Part shown: in pieces, positions 21,041 through 29,466 of the stretch | How positions within the stretch are numbered: position 1 is the first letter of the stretch | Layout of the letters: each line of letters opens with the position of its first letter | Assembly (NCBI RefSeq): GCF_904831005.1 | Contig: NZ_LR882982.1 | Span: forward strand, 2,480,001 to 2,544,000 | DNA length: 64,000 bases | From: Microbacterium hydrocarbonoxydans | GTDB lineage: Bacteria; Actinomycetota; Actinomycetes; Actinomycetales; Microbacteriaceae | Direction: 5' to 3' | Position numbers and translations under genes: made by a program | The notes under the pieces: model-generated | Database searches by the model: none | Told to the model about the DNA's origin: nothing | What the model saw: only the letters and a program-made list of their open reading frames with translations

Positions 21041-21670
21041 TCAATCGATCAGGTATGCCGCCCTCACGCTCTGCTCGGCGGCGTCACCGTCTCCGGCTCG
21101 CAGGGCCGCGCTGAGGCGGTCGAGCGACCACGAGACCTGCTGAGAACGCTCGTCATCGATGACCCACGCCCCGAGTGCCCGGGTCATCGCGAACGACGTC
21201 TCGCGCAGCATCATCTGATGCACGTCGTTGAGCGAATGCGCCGCGAGATGCGCGTACAGCTCTGCAGACGCACGGGCCCGCCGCTCGGGGTCTGCGCCGG
21301 CGGCAGCGATCTCGTCGACCTTGTCTGCGGCGTCCGACCGAGCCTCCTCGGTGAACCGCGCGGCTGCCGTCCTCACGAGCGCGGACAGCTGGTGGCCGAC
21401 ATACTCCCGCCAGTGAGAGATGTCTTCCGGGGCGAGTGAGGTCACGCGCGTGAATCGGCTCGGAGCGAACTCGATCATGCCGATCCGCTCCAGGCGCTGC
21501 AGCGCCTCACGAACCGGGGTGCGCGACACTCCCAGCGCGGTGGCGACAGCGTTGTCGCTGATCGAGTCGCCGGGAGCCAGCTCCCCGTCGACGATCTGCT
21601 GCCCCACGTGCTGGAACACGATGCCCGCCAGCGACGGCGGCGGGGCTTTCTGCACGCTCTGGAACCTCAT
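21041..21670 (-). CDS. GntR family transcriptional regulator (FadR/VanR type)
   Basis: The 209-residue protein has an N-terminal winged helix (IVDGELAPGDSISDNAVATA, then LGVSRTPVREALQRLERIGM) and an all-helical ligand-binding domain of the FCD type. The SRTPVREAL segment is the recognition helix signature of the FadR subfamily. It is divergent from a TetR gene. No metabolic partner gene is adjacent, so the ligand is unknown. Confidence 0.9.
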   Translation of the reverse strand: MRFQSVQKAPPPSLAGIVFQHVGQQIVDGELAPGDSISDNAVATALGVSRTPVREALQRLERIGMIEFAPSRFTRVTSLAPEDISHWREYVGHQLSALVRTAAARFTEEARSDAADKVDEIAAAGADPERRARASAELYAHLAAHSLNDVHQMMLRETSFAMTRALGAWVIDDERSQQVSWSLDRLSAALRAGDGDAAEQSVRAAYLID

Positions 21671-21787
21671 TTACCGCGTCCCCCTTCTGAAACGTCTCGA
21701 GCGCAGATGCTCGTCCACTCATCAAGACCTCCGGCGAACCGATATATGACGCGGCGGGCGCAAGAATTCGCGCACGTCGGTATTATC

Positions 21788-21817
21788 TTGCACACAGGTG
21801 TGCACATTAAGTACGCT
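21788..21817 (+). promoter_or_regulatory. tetR promoter with overlapping palindromic operator
   Basis: TGCACAC-AG-GTGTGCA (21789-21804) is a perfect 7-bp dyad that overlaps a possible -35 box TTGCAC. A -10 box TACGCT (21812-21817) ends 6 nt before the ATG. The layout suggests repression of the operon by the TetR protein itself. Confidence 0.65.
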
Positions 21818-21823
21818 GTACCC

Positions 21824-22441
21824 ATGACAACCCGTGCACCTCGCCGCGACTCCGTCGAGAATCGCGCCGGCATCCTCGACGCGGCCCGCTCGACTCTGGC
21901 CGCCGACCCCCGCGCCTCGATCGACGTCATCGCACGCAGCGCGGGCCTTTCGCGCCGCACTCTCTACGGGCACTTCGACGACCGTGACGCGCTGGTCCGC
22001 GAGCTCATCGTGAGCGGCGCCCAGCGATTCAATGCGATCGCCGAGTCGGTCACCGACGCCGACTCGCGCATGGCTCTGGCCCGCCTCGCCGCCCGCCTCT
22101 GGCAGGAGGCCGCGCACGTGCAGGTCGCTGCGGCGATCGCGCTCGACGAAGCGCACGTCGAGCACACAGCCGATGCCCTCGCTCCCCTGCGTCGCAGCGT
22201 CGCCGCCCTCGTGCGCCGCGGACAGGACGACGGCAGCTTCCGCACCGATCTCGCGGCACCCACTCTCGCCCGCCTCATCGAAGAGGTCGCGCGCACGGTG
22301 GTCTCACGCACCGATGCCTCGAGCACGGGCGCGGCCAACCTCGCGGTGCGCACCCTGCTCAGCGTCGCAGGGCTCTCGTGGCGCGAGGCCGATGGCCTGC
22401 TCGCCGACAATCCCGAGCTGATCGACGAGGTCACCGCATGA
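21824..22441 (+). CDS. TetR family transcriptional regulator
   Basis: The 205-residue protein has the TetR helix-turn-helix: NRAGILDAARSTLAADP, ASIDVIARSAGLSRRTLYGHF and DRDALVRELI within the first about 65 residues, followed by a helical ligand domain. It is the first gene of a tightly coupled set of three (ATGA overlap with the next gene). It probably represses itself and the downstream pair, lifting repression on binding an unknown hydrophobic ligand. Confidence 0.92.
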   Translation: MTTRAPRRDSVENRAGILDAARSTLAADPRASIDVIARSAGLSRRTLYGHFDDRDALVRELIVSGAQRFNAIAESVTDADSRMALARLAARLWQEAAHVQVAAAIALDEAHVEHTADALAPLRRSVAALVRRGQDDGSFRTDLAAPTLARLIEEVARTVVSRTDASSTGAANLAVRTLLSVAGLSWREADGLLADNPELIDEVTA

Positions 22442-23307
22442 AGATCACTCTGCACGAGGTCAGCAAGGGCAAGAACGGCCAGGCACTGCCGACCATGAGC
22501 CTCGAGTTCCACACCGGTGCCGTGCGCTTCGCGATCGCAGAGACCGAGCAGCGCCCCACCGTGCTCGGCCTCATCGCGAGCGGCCGCATGAAGCCCGACA
22601 CCGGACGCGTGACGATCGACGGCACGAAGGACAACCGGATGCTGCGCCGCACCGTCGCGCTCGTCGACGCGCCCGACGTCAGCGATCCGCATCCCGACAT
22701 CACCCTCGCCGGGGTGGTGGGCGAGGAGCTCATGTTCGCGGGCGTCGGCGCCACGCCTCTGCACGCGCGTCGGTGGCTCGGCCGACTCGGCTTCGGCGAG
22801 CTCGCCGGCGTGCCGATCGGCAACGTCGACCCGGCCGCTCGTGTGCGCATCATGTGCGAGCTGGCTGTGCTGCGCGAGGGCACCCAGGCCGTGGTGCTGG
22901 TCGCACCCGACCGCCACGGCGGCAGCCCTGACGGCTGGTGGCGCATCGCGTCGGAGTTCGCCGACCGGGGCTACGCCATGCTCGTCATCGTCGGCGGATC
23001 GGCCGCCGTCGCCCTCGAGCGCATGCACGAGCTGGAGGCGATCAACGCCTCGGGCCCCATCGAGCCGCTCGTGCTGGCCCATTCCGAGCCCGACCCCGCG
23101 CCGGAGCCGGCGCCGGAGCCCGCTCCCGAGCCGGAAAACCCAGATGAACCCGCCACGGCGCCGCGTGTCGACGACGAACACGCCGCGGACGCTCCCGATT
23201 CCCCCGGTTTTCCCCCCGACCATTCCCGCCCCTCGAGCGAGGACGGCGAGGCCGACCGAGACGAAACACCCGAAGAAGACACCGCAGAGAACGGAGCCGA
23301 TCGATGA
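22438..23307 (+). CDS. Degenerate ABC ATPase-like protein with acidic tail
   Basis: The 289-residue protein aligns by eye with ABC transporter ATPase domains: MKITLHEVSKGKNG at the start and LGLIASGRMKPDTGRVTIDG after the place of the P-loop. The Walker A motif is absent; that position reads AIAETEQRPTVLG. The signature region (GNVDPAARVRIMCELAVL) and the Walker B region (VVLVAPDRHGG) are also degenerate. It is therefore unlikely to hydrolyse ATP. The last about 80 residues are Pro/Glu-rich and disordered (repeated PEPA). It is coupled by 4-bp overlaps to TetR upstream and to a YhgE/Pip protein downstream, where it may act as a regulatory or structural subunit. Confidence 0.75.
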   Translation: MKITLHEVSKGKNGQALPTMSLEFHTGAVRFAIAETEQRPTVLGLIASGRMKPDTGRVTIDGTKDNRMLRRTVALVDAPDVSDPHPDITLAGVVGEELMFAGVGATPLHARRWLGRLGFGELAGVPIGNVDPAARVRIMCELAVLREGTQAVVLVAPDRHGGSPDGWWRIASEFADRGYAMLVIVGGSAAVALERMHELEAINASGPIEPLVLAHSEPDPAPEPAPEPAPEPENPDEPATAPRVDDEHAADAPDSPGFPPDHSRPSSEDGEADRDETPEEDTAENGADR

Positions 23308-25139
23308 AGGTTCCCGCCATGATCGCCGCGGAGCTGCGGCGCCTCACCGCCAGCAAGATGGGCGTGATCGCGCTCATCGCACTGGTGTGCGTCCCGATCC
23401 TCTACGGCGGCCTGTACCTGTGGGCCAACCAGGACCCGTATGCCAAGTTCCTCGAGGTGCCGGTCGCCCTGGTCGTCGACGACCAGGGCGCACCCGAGCC
23501 CACGACAGGCACCGAGGCGCCGACCGGCGAGACCGTCAACTACGGCGAAGACGTGGCCGACAACCTGATCGAGGGCAACGCCTTCGACTGGCAGCGCATG
23601 AGCGTCGATGAGGCGGCGGATGCTCTGCGCCAGGGCACCGTGGACTTCACGGTGACGATTCCCGCAGACTTCTCGACGGCGCTGACCTCGGCCGCCGGCG
23701 ATGACCCGCATCAGGCGCGCATCGAACTCGAGACGAATGACGCGAACAACTATCTCGCCTCCTCCATGGGAACGCAGGCGGTAGAGAAGATCCGCAGCTC
23801 CGTGGCGCAGACCGTGGGGACGCAGGCCGCGGAACGCCTCCTCACCGGCCTCAGCGATGTGCGCGACAAACTGATCGAGGCCACCGACGGCGCGACGCAG
23901 CTCACCGACGGCGCGAACACCGCCTCGTCGGGCAGCACGACCCTGGCCGATGGCACCGCTCAGCTCGCCGCCGGTACGGCGCAGCTCGTCGAGGGCGCGA
24001 ACACGCTCGCGTCCGGCGCGCAGCAGGTGAGCGACGGCAACCGTCAGCTCGCCGATGTCGCGGATCGCGCGGGTTCGGTCGTGCAGGAGGCCACGGATGC
24101 TCTGCCCCAGGTGCGCACCGACATCTCATCGGTGCTGACAGAGCGCGGGCTCTCGCCCGAACAGATCGACGAGGTGCTCGCGACGCTCGACCCGCTCGCC
24201 ACCCGTCTGCAGAACGGCAACGCCACGGTGCAGGAAGCGGTCGGCAAGGTCGACCAGCTCGCCGACGGCGCCGCCGCCCTGGCATCCGGAGCCTCGCAGC
24301 TGGCATCCGGCGCGGGCGCCGTCGCCGCAGGTGCATCCTCGGCGAACGACGGCGCAGCGCAACTGCGCGACGGCCTGGGAACCCTCGCGAGCGGCACCGC
24401 CGAACTGCGCGACGGCCTGTCGAACGGGGTCACCGCGATCCCGGAGTCCACTCCCGAACTCCGCTCGCAGCAGGCCGACACGATCGCCGACCCCGTGAGG
24501 GTGTCGAGCGACAAGGTCGCATCGGCCGAGGACTACGGGGCAGGGCTCGCGCCGTTCTTCGCCGCCCTGTCGGCCTGGATCGGCATCTACGCCCTGTTCC
24601 TCATCGTGAAGCCGATCTCGCGGCGTGCCGTGACAGCGCTGCACTCACCGATCCGGGTCACGCTCGCGGGCTGGCTGACGCCGGCGATGCTCGGCGCCGT
24701 GCAGATGCTCGGCCTCATGGGCATCCTCGCCATCACGCTGGGCTTCACCTTCGACAACCCCGTCGGCACGCTCGGGGTCATGATCGTGGCCTCGGCGACC
24801 TTCGCCGCGATCATCCTCGCTCTCAACGTGTGGCTGGGTTCGGTCGGGCAGTTCCTCGGCCTCGTGCTGATGGTGCTGCAGCTGGTGACGGCGGGAGGGA
24901 CCTTCCCCTGGCAGACGCTCCCGGCGCCGCTCGCGGCCCTGCACCATGTGCTGCCGCTCGGCTACGTCGTCGACGCGATGCGACAGCTCATGTACGGCGG
25001 CGATCTGGCTCGCGCGGGCTGGGATCTGGCAGTGCTGGGCATGTGGCTCGTCGGTGCCCTCACGCTCGCGGCCATCGGCGTGACGCGCATGACTCACCGT
25101 CGCACGCTGCGCGATCTGCAGCCGAGCCTGATCGGGTGA
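23304..25139 (+). CDS. YhgE/Pip family membrane protein
   Basis: The 611-residue protein has one N-terminal helix (about 18-40), a large extracellular region, and five to six helices in the last about 200 residues, typical of the YhgE/Pip family related to ABC-2 permeases. The extracellular part has repeated heptad-like units such as LADGTAQLAAGTAQLVEGAN and AALASGASQLASGAGAVAAG, predicted to form a long helical stalk. Related proteins include phage infection protein Pip and EsaA of type VII systems. It is encoded after a degenerate ATPase-like subunit and is probably under TetR control. A strong terminator follows. Confidence 0.88.
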   Translation: MKVPAMIAAELRRLTASKMGVIALIALVCVPILYGGLYLWANQDPYAKFLEVPVALVVDDQGAPEPTTGTEAPTGETVNYGEDVADNLIEGNAFDWQRMSVDEAADALRQGTVDFTVTIPADFSTALTSAAGDDPHQARIELETNDANNYLASSMGTQAVEKIRSSVAQTVGTQAAERLLTGLSDVRDKLIEATDGATQLTDGANTASSGSTTLADGTAQLAAGTAQLVEGANTLASGAQQVSDGNRQLADVADRAGSVVQEATDALPQVRTDISSVLTERGLSPEQIDEVLATLDPLATRLQNGNATVQEAVGKVDQLADGAAALASGASQLASGAGAVAAGASSANDGAAQLRDGLGTLASGTAELRDGLSNGVTAIPESTPELRSQQADTIADPVRVSSDKVASAEDYGAGLAPFFAALSAWIGIYALFLIVKPISRRAVTALHSPIRVTLAGWLTPAMLGAVQMLGLMGILAITLGFTFDNPVGTLGVMIVASATFAAIILALNVWLGSVGQFLGLVLMVLQLVTAGGTFPWQTLPAPLAALHHVLPLGYVVDAMRQLMYGGDLARAGWDLAVLGMWLVGALTLAAIGVTRMTHRRTLRDLQPSLIG

Positions 25140-25180
25140 ACCGACGGGCGGGAACCGTGCGCGGGGTCCCGCCCGTCGGT
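25140..25180 (+). terminator. Terminator after the YhgE/Pip gene
   Basis: ACCGACGGGCGGGA pairs perfectly with TCCCGCCCGTCGGT around a 13-nt loop. The stem begins just after the stop codon. Confidence 0.75.
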
Positions 25181-25272
25181 CGCTGTGGATAGGATGCCTG
25201 GAGTGCAGTCATGACACGCGCTCTGGGTCTCTCTGGGACTGAGTCCCACCCTCCACTCCGAAAGAGTTCTCG

Positions 25273-27942
25273 ATGATGAAAGCAGATTCGACGGAGATCG
25301 TCGACGCTCCGCGGCCGTCGCCGGGCGACTCCCCGCGGCTTCCCCTCCGAGTGCGCATCGGCCGCATCGCGTTCCTCGTCGTCGCGGCCGTCGTCGTGGC
25401 GGCCGTCGCCGCCGCGTTCTTCGTGACCTGGACCATTCAGCGCTCGTTCCCCCAGACCGAGGGAGAGATCGCTCTCGACGGTCTTCAGAGCCAGGTCAGC
25501 GTGCAGCGCGATGCACTCGGAGTGCCGACCATCACGGCCGACTCGACCGATGATCTCTTCTACGCCCAGGGCTTCGTGCACGCTCAGGACCGCTTCTTCG
25601 AGATGGACTTCCGCAGGCACGTGACATCGGGGCGCGTCGCCGAGATGTTCGGCGAGTCCCAGGCCGCCACGGATGCGTTCCTGCGCACTCTCGGCTGGCG
25701 CTCGGTCGCCGAGGCCGAGGTCGCGGCGATGGACGAGGTGACCCTCGGGTACTACGAGGCCTATGCGGCAGGCGTCAACGCCTACCTCTCCTCTCGGTCG
25801 GGGGCCGAGCTGTCACTCGAATATGCCGTTCTGGGCATGCAGAACCCCGACTACTCGCCCGAGCCCTGGGAGCCCGCCGATTCGGTCGCGTGGCTCAAGG
25901 CGATGGCCTGGGATCTCCGCACGAACATCGAGGATGAGACCGAGCGCGCCCTGCTGGCCGCACAGCTCGCCGAGGGGTCCGACGCCGCTGAGACGCGAGC
26001 GACCCTCGACGAGCTCTACCCCACCTATCCGTTCGACGAGAATCCGGTCATCGTGCCCGAGATCTCCACCGTCCCCGCCGTCGGAACCGTCGAGCCGGTG
26101 GCATTCACGCCCGACGACGACGGTGCCGAGATGCAGCAGGCTGTCACCACCATCGACTGGCAGGAGGCCTCCGGTGTGATCGAGGCCGCCAGCCTGCTGA
26201 TCGGCGACGTGGGCGAGGGGATCGGCTCCAATTCGTGGGTGGTGTCGGGAGACCTGACCGAGACCGGCGCACCGCTGCTCGCCAACGACCCGCACCTCGG
26301 AGCATCGCTGCCCTCGGTCTGGTACCAGGTGCAGCTGAAGTGCTCGGAGGTCACCGCCGAGTGCCCGTTCGACGTCGGAGGCTTCTCGTTCTCGGGCCTC
26401 CCCGGAATCGTGATCGGTCACAACCAGCAGGTGGCGTGGGGTTTCACCAACCTCACGACCGATGTCACCGACCTCTACGTCGAGCGCATCGAAGGAGACC
26501 AGTACTGGCGCGACGGCGCACTGGTGCCGCTCGAGACGAGCACCGAGACCATCAAGGTCGCCGGTGGTGACGACATCGAGCTGACGATCAGATCGACCGT
26601 GCACGGTCCCATCATCTCCGGCCTGACGGACGACTTCACCGCGATCGCCGAGGATCCCGAACCCGGGCTGGCCGCAGGCGGCGCGGGCGGCGCACCCGTC
26701 GGTGGCGAGGCGTCGGAGTATGCGCTGAGCCTGCGATGGACCGCGCTCGACCCCGGCACGAGCGCCACCGCGATCTTCGCGCTGTCGACCGCACAGGACT
26801 TCGACGACTTCCGCCTGGCCGCCTCGCTGTTCGACGTGCCCGCCCAGAACCTCATCTACGCCGATGTCGAGGGCAACATCGGATATCAGGCGCCGGGCCG
26901 CCTTCCCGTGCGCGGAGCCGGAGACGGATGGCTGCCGCAGCCCGGGTGGGACAGCACCTACGACTGGACGGGCTTCATCCCGTTCGAGGAGCTGCCGGTG
27001 TCGTACAACCCGGCGTCGGGATACATCGTGACCGCGAACAACGCGATCGTGACCGAGGACTACGGGTACTTCCTGACGAAGGACTGGGATCACGGCTACC
27101 GCGCCGCACGCATCGTCGACCTGATCGAACGCCGCGCGGCCGTCGCACCACTGACCGCACAGGACATGCGCGACATCCAGATGGACAGCGAGATGTGGAT
27201 CGGCAAGCGCCTCACCACGGCGCTCGACGGCGTGGAGGTCGACGGCGCGGGAGTCGAGGACGCCATCGATCTGCTCCGCACGTGGGATGCGCAGAACGCG
27301 CCCTCGTCGGCACCGGCCGCGTATGCGAACGTGCTGTGGTCGAACCTCGTGCAGAACCTCTTCGCCGAGCGCGACGAACCGCTGCCCATCGGCGACCAGG
27401 GACGCCTCTTCACCGTGGTGTCGGCGTTGCTCGACGATCCGTCGAATCGGCTGTGGGCGAATCCGCAGCTCGGCGTCACGAGCATGGAGGGCATGCTCGC
27501 TCTCTCCGCCGAAGAGGCGTACGACGAGCTGTCGGCGCTGCAGGGCACGAACGTCGACGCGTGGAAGTGGGGCGATCTGCACGCGATCACCCTCACGAGC
27601 GACACGTTCGGCTCGTCGGGGATCGCGCCGATCGAGGCTCTGTTCAACCGTGGACCGTATGCGGTGGGCGGTGGCGCTTCGGTGGTCAACGCGACCGGGT
27701 GGCAGCTGGGAACCTCGTATGCCACCACCACCGTGCCGTCGATGCGCATGGTGGTCGACCTGGCGAACTTCGACGACTCGAGCTGGATCCACCTCACGGG
27801 CGCCTCCGGCCACGCGTTCCACGAGCACTACACCGACCAGACCGCCGACTGGGCGACCGGCCTGCAGCGTCCGTGGGCCTCATCTGCGAAGGCCGTCGAC
27901 GCCGCCGCCAGACAGACGCTGCTGCTCACGCCCGCCGGCTAG
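25273..27942 (+). CDS. Penicillin acylase family Ntn-hydrolase
   Basis: The 889-residue protein has an N-terminal membrane anchor (about residues 34-58) and then the penicillin amidase fold. GIGSNSWVVSG near residue 317 contains the autocatalytic Gly-Ser bond whose Ser becomes the N-terminal nucleophile after spacer removal; LLANDPHLG follows as expected. The A chain includes DSTDDLFYAQGFVHAQDRFFEMD. Family members cleave penicillins, cephalosporins or acyl-homoserine lactones; which one applies cannot be told. The protein probably acts on the outer face of the membrane. A GAGTTCTCG stretch lies before the ATG. Confidence 0.93.
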   Translation: MMKADSTEIVDAPRPSPGDSPRLPLRVRIGRIAFLVVAAVVVAAVAAAFFVTWTIQRSFPQTEGEIALDGLQSQVSVQRDALGVPTITADSTDDLFYAQGFVHAQDRFFEMDFRRHVTSGRVAEMFGESQAATDAFLRTLGWRSVAEAEVAAMDEVTLGYYEAYAAGVNAYLSSRSGAELSLEYAVLGMQNPDYSPEPWEPADSVAWLKAMAWDLRTNIEDETERALLAAQLAEGSDAAETRATLDELYPTYPFDENPVIVPEISTVPAVGTVEPVAFTPDDDGAEMQQAVTTIDWQEASGVIEAASLLIGDVGEGIGSNSWVVSGDLTETGAPLLANDPHLGASLPSVWYQVQLKCSEVTAECPFDVGGFSFSGLPGIVIGHNQQVAWGFTNLTTDVTDLYVERIEGDQYWRDGALVPLETSTETIKVAGGDDIELTIRSTVHGPIISGLTDDFTAIAEDPEPGLAAGGAGGAPVGGEASEYALSLRWTALDPGTSATAIFALSTAQDFDDFRLAASLFDVPAQNLIYADVEGNIGYQAPGRLPVRGAGDGWLPQPGWDSTYDWTGFIPFEELPVSYNPASGYIVTANNAIVTEDYGYFLTKDWDHGYRAARIVDLIERRAAVAPLTAQDMRDIQMDSEMWIGKRLTTALDGVEVDGAGVEDAIDLLRTWDAQNAPSSAPAAYANVLWSNLVQNLFAERDEPLPIGDQGRLFTVVSALLDDPSNRLWANPQLGVTSMEGMLALSAEEAYDELSALQGTNVDAWKWGDLHAITLTSDTFGSSGIAPIEALFNRGPYAVGGGASVVNATGWQLGTSYATTTVPSMRMVVDLANFDDSSWIHLTGASGHAFHEHYTDQTADWATGLQRPWASSAKAVDAAARQTLLLTPAG

Positions 27943-27993
27943 TCGGGGCGACAGGTCGGCGGGCCTGGTCTGATGCGCCGGGGTCGGGCTCGC

Positions 27994-29340
27994 TCAGACG
28001 GCGAGGGGCGCGGATGCTGCAGCGCGACGGGCGATGACCCAGATGCCCGCGGCCGCGGCGAGGAAGATCACGGCGAGCATCATCCATCCGGCGAATCCGA
28101 AGGTGATGGCCGTGGCGTTCACGACGATCGGCGATGCGAGCGCGCCGAGCGAGAAGCCCATGCCGAACACGCCCTGATAGGCGCCGGCGCGCACCTGGTC
28201 TGCCAGCTCGAAGCTGAGTCCCCACGCTCCCGCCTGCGACAGGATCTCGGCGAACGTGTGCGCCACCATGGCCAGCACGAGCACGACGATCGCCGCCCAG
28301 GCGGGGAGGCCGGCCGCCAGTGCGTAGATCAGGCAGGCGGCGACCATCAGCCATCCCGCGATCATCGTCACCCTGCCCGCGACGCGAAGGTCGTGAGTGC
28401 CGCGCGAGGCGCGAACCTGGAACAGCACGACCAGTGTGGTGTTCACGATCAGCAGCAGCGCCACCGTCACCTCGGGAGCGTTCGTGTTCTCAGTCACCCA
28501 GAGCGGCATGCCCAGCTCGGCCACGCCGAACTGCATCCCGAAGACCGCCGACAGCACCGTCAGCAGAAGATAGCGCGGGTCCCGCCACGGTGAGCGTCGG
28601 TTCCAGTCCTTGCGCTCCGAGCGCGCAGCGGCCGCCGCATCCGTGTCGATCGAGCCGGTCTCAGTGCGCACCTGCCCGATGCGCGCGCGGGCCGGAGCGT
28701 CGACCGCCGCCGTGAGTCGAAGGAGAGGCAGAGAGCCCAGCGCGCAGACGATGCCGGCGCTCGCGATGACGATGCGGTACGCCTCGGGTGTGCCGAGCGC
28801 GAGCGCGATGGCGCCGAAGCCCGAGCCCGCAGCGATCGAGAGATTGGTGACGGTACGCAGCACCGCTCGCGCATGCACGCGCCTGTCGGCGGCGAACCCC
28901 CGCGCGATGATCGCGGAGCGCGCCGAGTGCCCGACCGAGTCGAAGAAGCCGCCGAGGCTCGCGAGCACGAGTGCCGATGTGAAGTCCGCCGCGAATGCGT
29001 AGGCCGCGAGCAGGAGTCCCCCGAGCAGCTCGAACGTGAAGGCGAGGCGTCGGGCACTCCACCGGTCGGCGAGCCAGCCGCCGAGGAACGACGCCACGAC
29101 GCCGCATCCGCTCGACACCGCGAGCACGATGGCTGCCTGAGCCGCCGACAACCCGATGATCTGGGTGAAGAACAGCACGGTCACGGCGAGGAAGACCCCG
29201 CGGCCGACGCGCGACACGGCGGTAGCGGTGAAGAGCGCCCGCAGCACCGGATCGCTCAGCCCCGAGCGCATGCGAGCGAGGAATCGCGGCTTCGCGTCTC
29301 CCGAGGTGGTCTGATCAGCGTCGGGGTCGTGCGAGGTCAC
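27994..29340 (-). CDS. MFS transporter
   Basis: The 448-residue protein starts at GTG and has about 12 hydrophobic segments. The loop 2-3 motif GGWLADRWSARR and helix-1 region VSRVGRGVFLAVTVLFF are MFS features. A long charged central loop (about residues 205-245) divides the two halves. The substrate is unknown. It is convergent with the penicillin acylase gene and divergent from the alpha/beta hydrolase gene. Confidence 0.85.
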   Translation of the reverse strand: MTSHDPDADQTTSGDAKPRFLARMRSGLSDPVLRALFTATAVSRVGRGVFLAVTVLFFTQIIGLSAAQAAIVLAVSSGCGVVASFLGGWLADRWSARRLAFTFELLGGLLLAAYAFAADFTSALVLASLGGFFDSVGHSARSAIIARGFAADRRVHARAVLRTVTNLSIAAGSGFGAIALALGTPEAYRIVIASAGIVCALGSLPLLRLTAAVDAPARARIGQVRTETGSIDTDAAAAARSERKDWNRRSPWRDPRYLLLTVLSAVFGMQFGVAELGMPLWVTENTNAPEVTVALLLIVNTTLVVLFQVRASRGTHDLRVAGRVTMIAGWLMVAACLIYALAAGLPAWAAIVVLVLAMVAHTFAEILSQAGAWGLSFELADQVRAGAYQGVFGMGFSLGALASPIVVNATAITFGFAGWMMLAVIFLAAAAGIWVIARRAAASAPLAV

Positions 29341-29454
29341 CCTTCATCCTCGCATGCGGCCGCGAGCCGCCTCGCGCTGCGCGCCGCCCCTCGCGAGTCG
29401 GGAGGAGGCGGTCGCAGGCAGCTGCCGGGGTTCGGCGCCGGCAGCCCTGTGCCG

Positions 29455-29460
29455 TAACGT
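29455..29460 (+). promoter_or_regulatory. -10 box of the alpha/beta hydrolase gene, leaderless
   Basis: TAACGT ends 6 nt before the GTG start at 29467, consistent with leaderless transcription. Confidence 0.45.
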
Positions 29461-29466
29461 AGGCGG

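Noticed and set aside
28610..29457. Plus-strand frames opposite the MFS gene at 28-29 kb
   Set aside because: They are shadows of the minus-strand transporter with no domain and no ribosome site.
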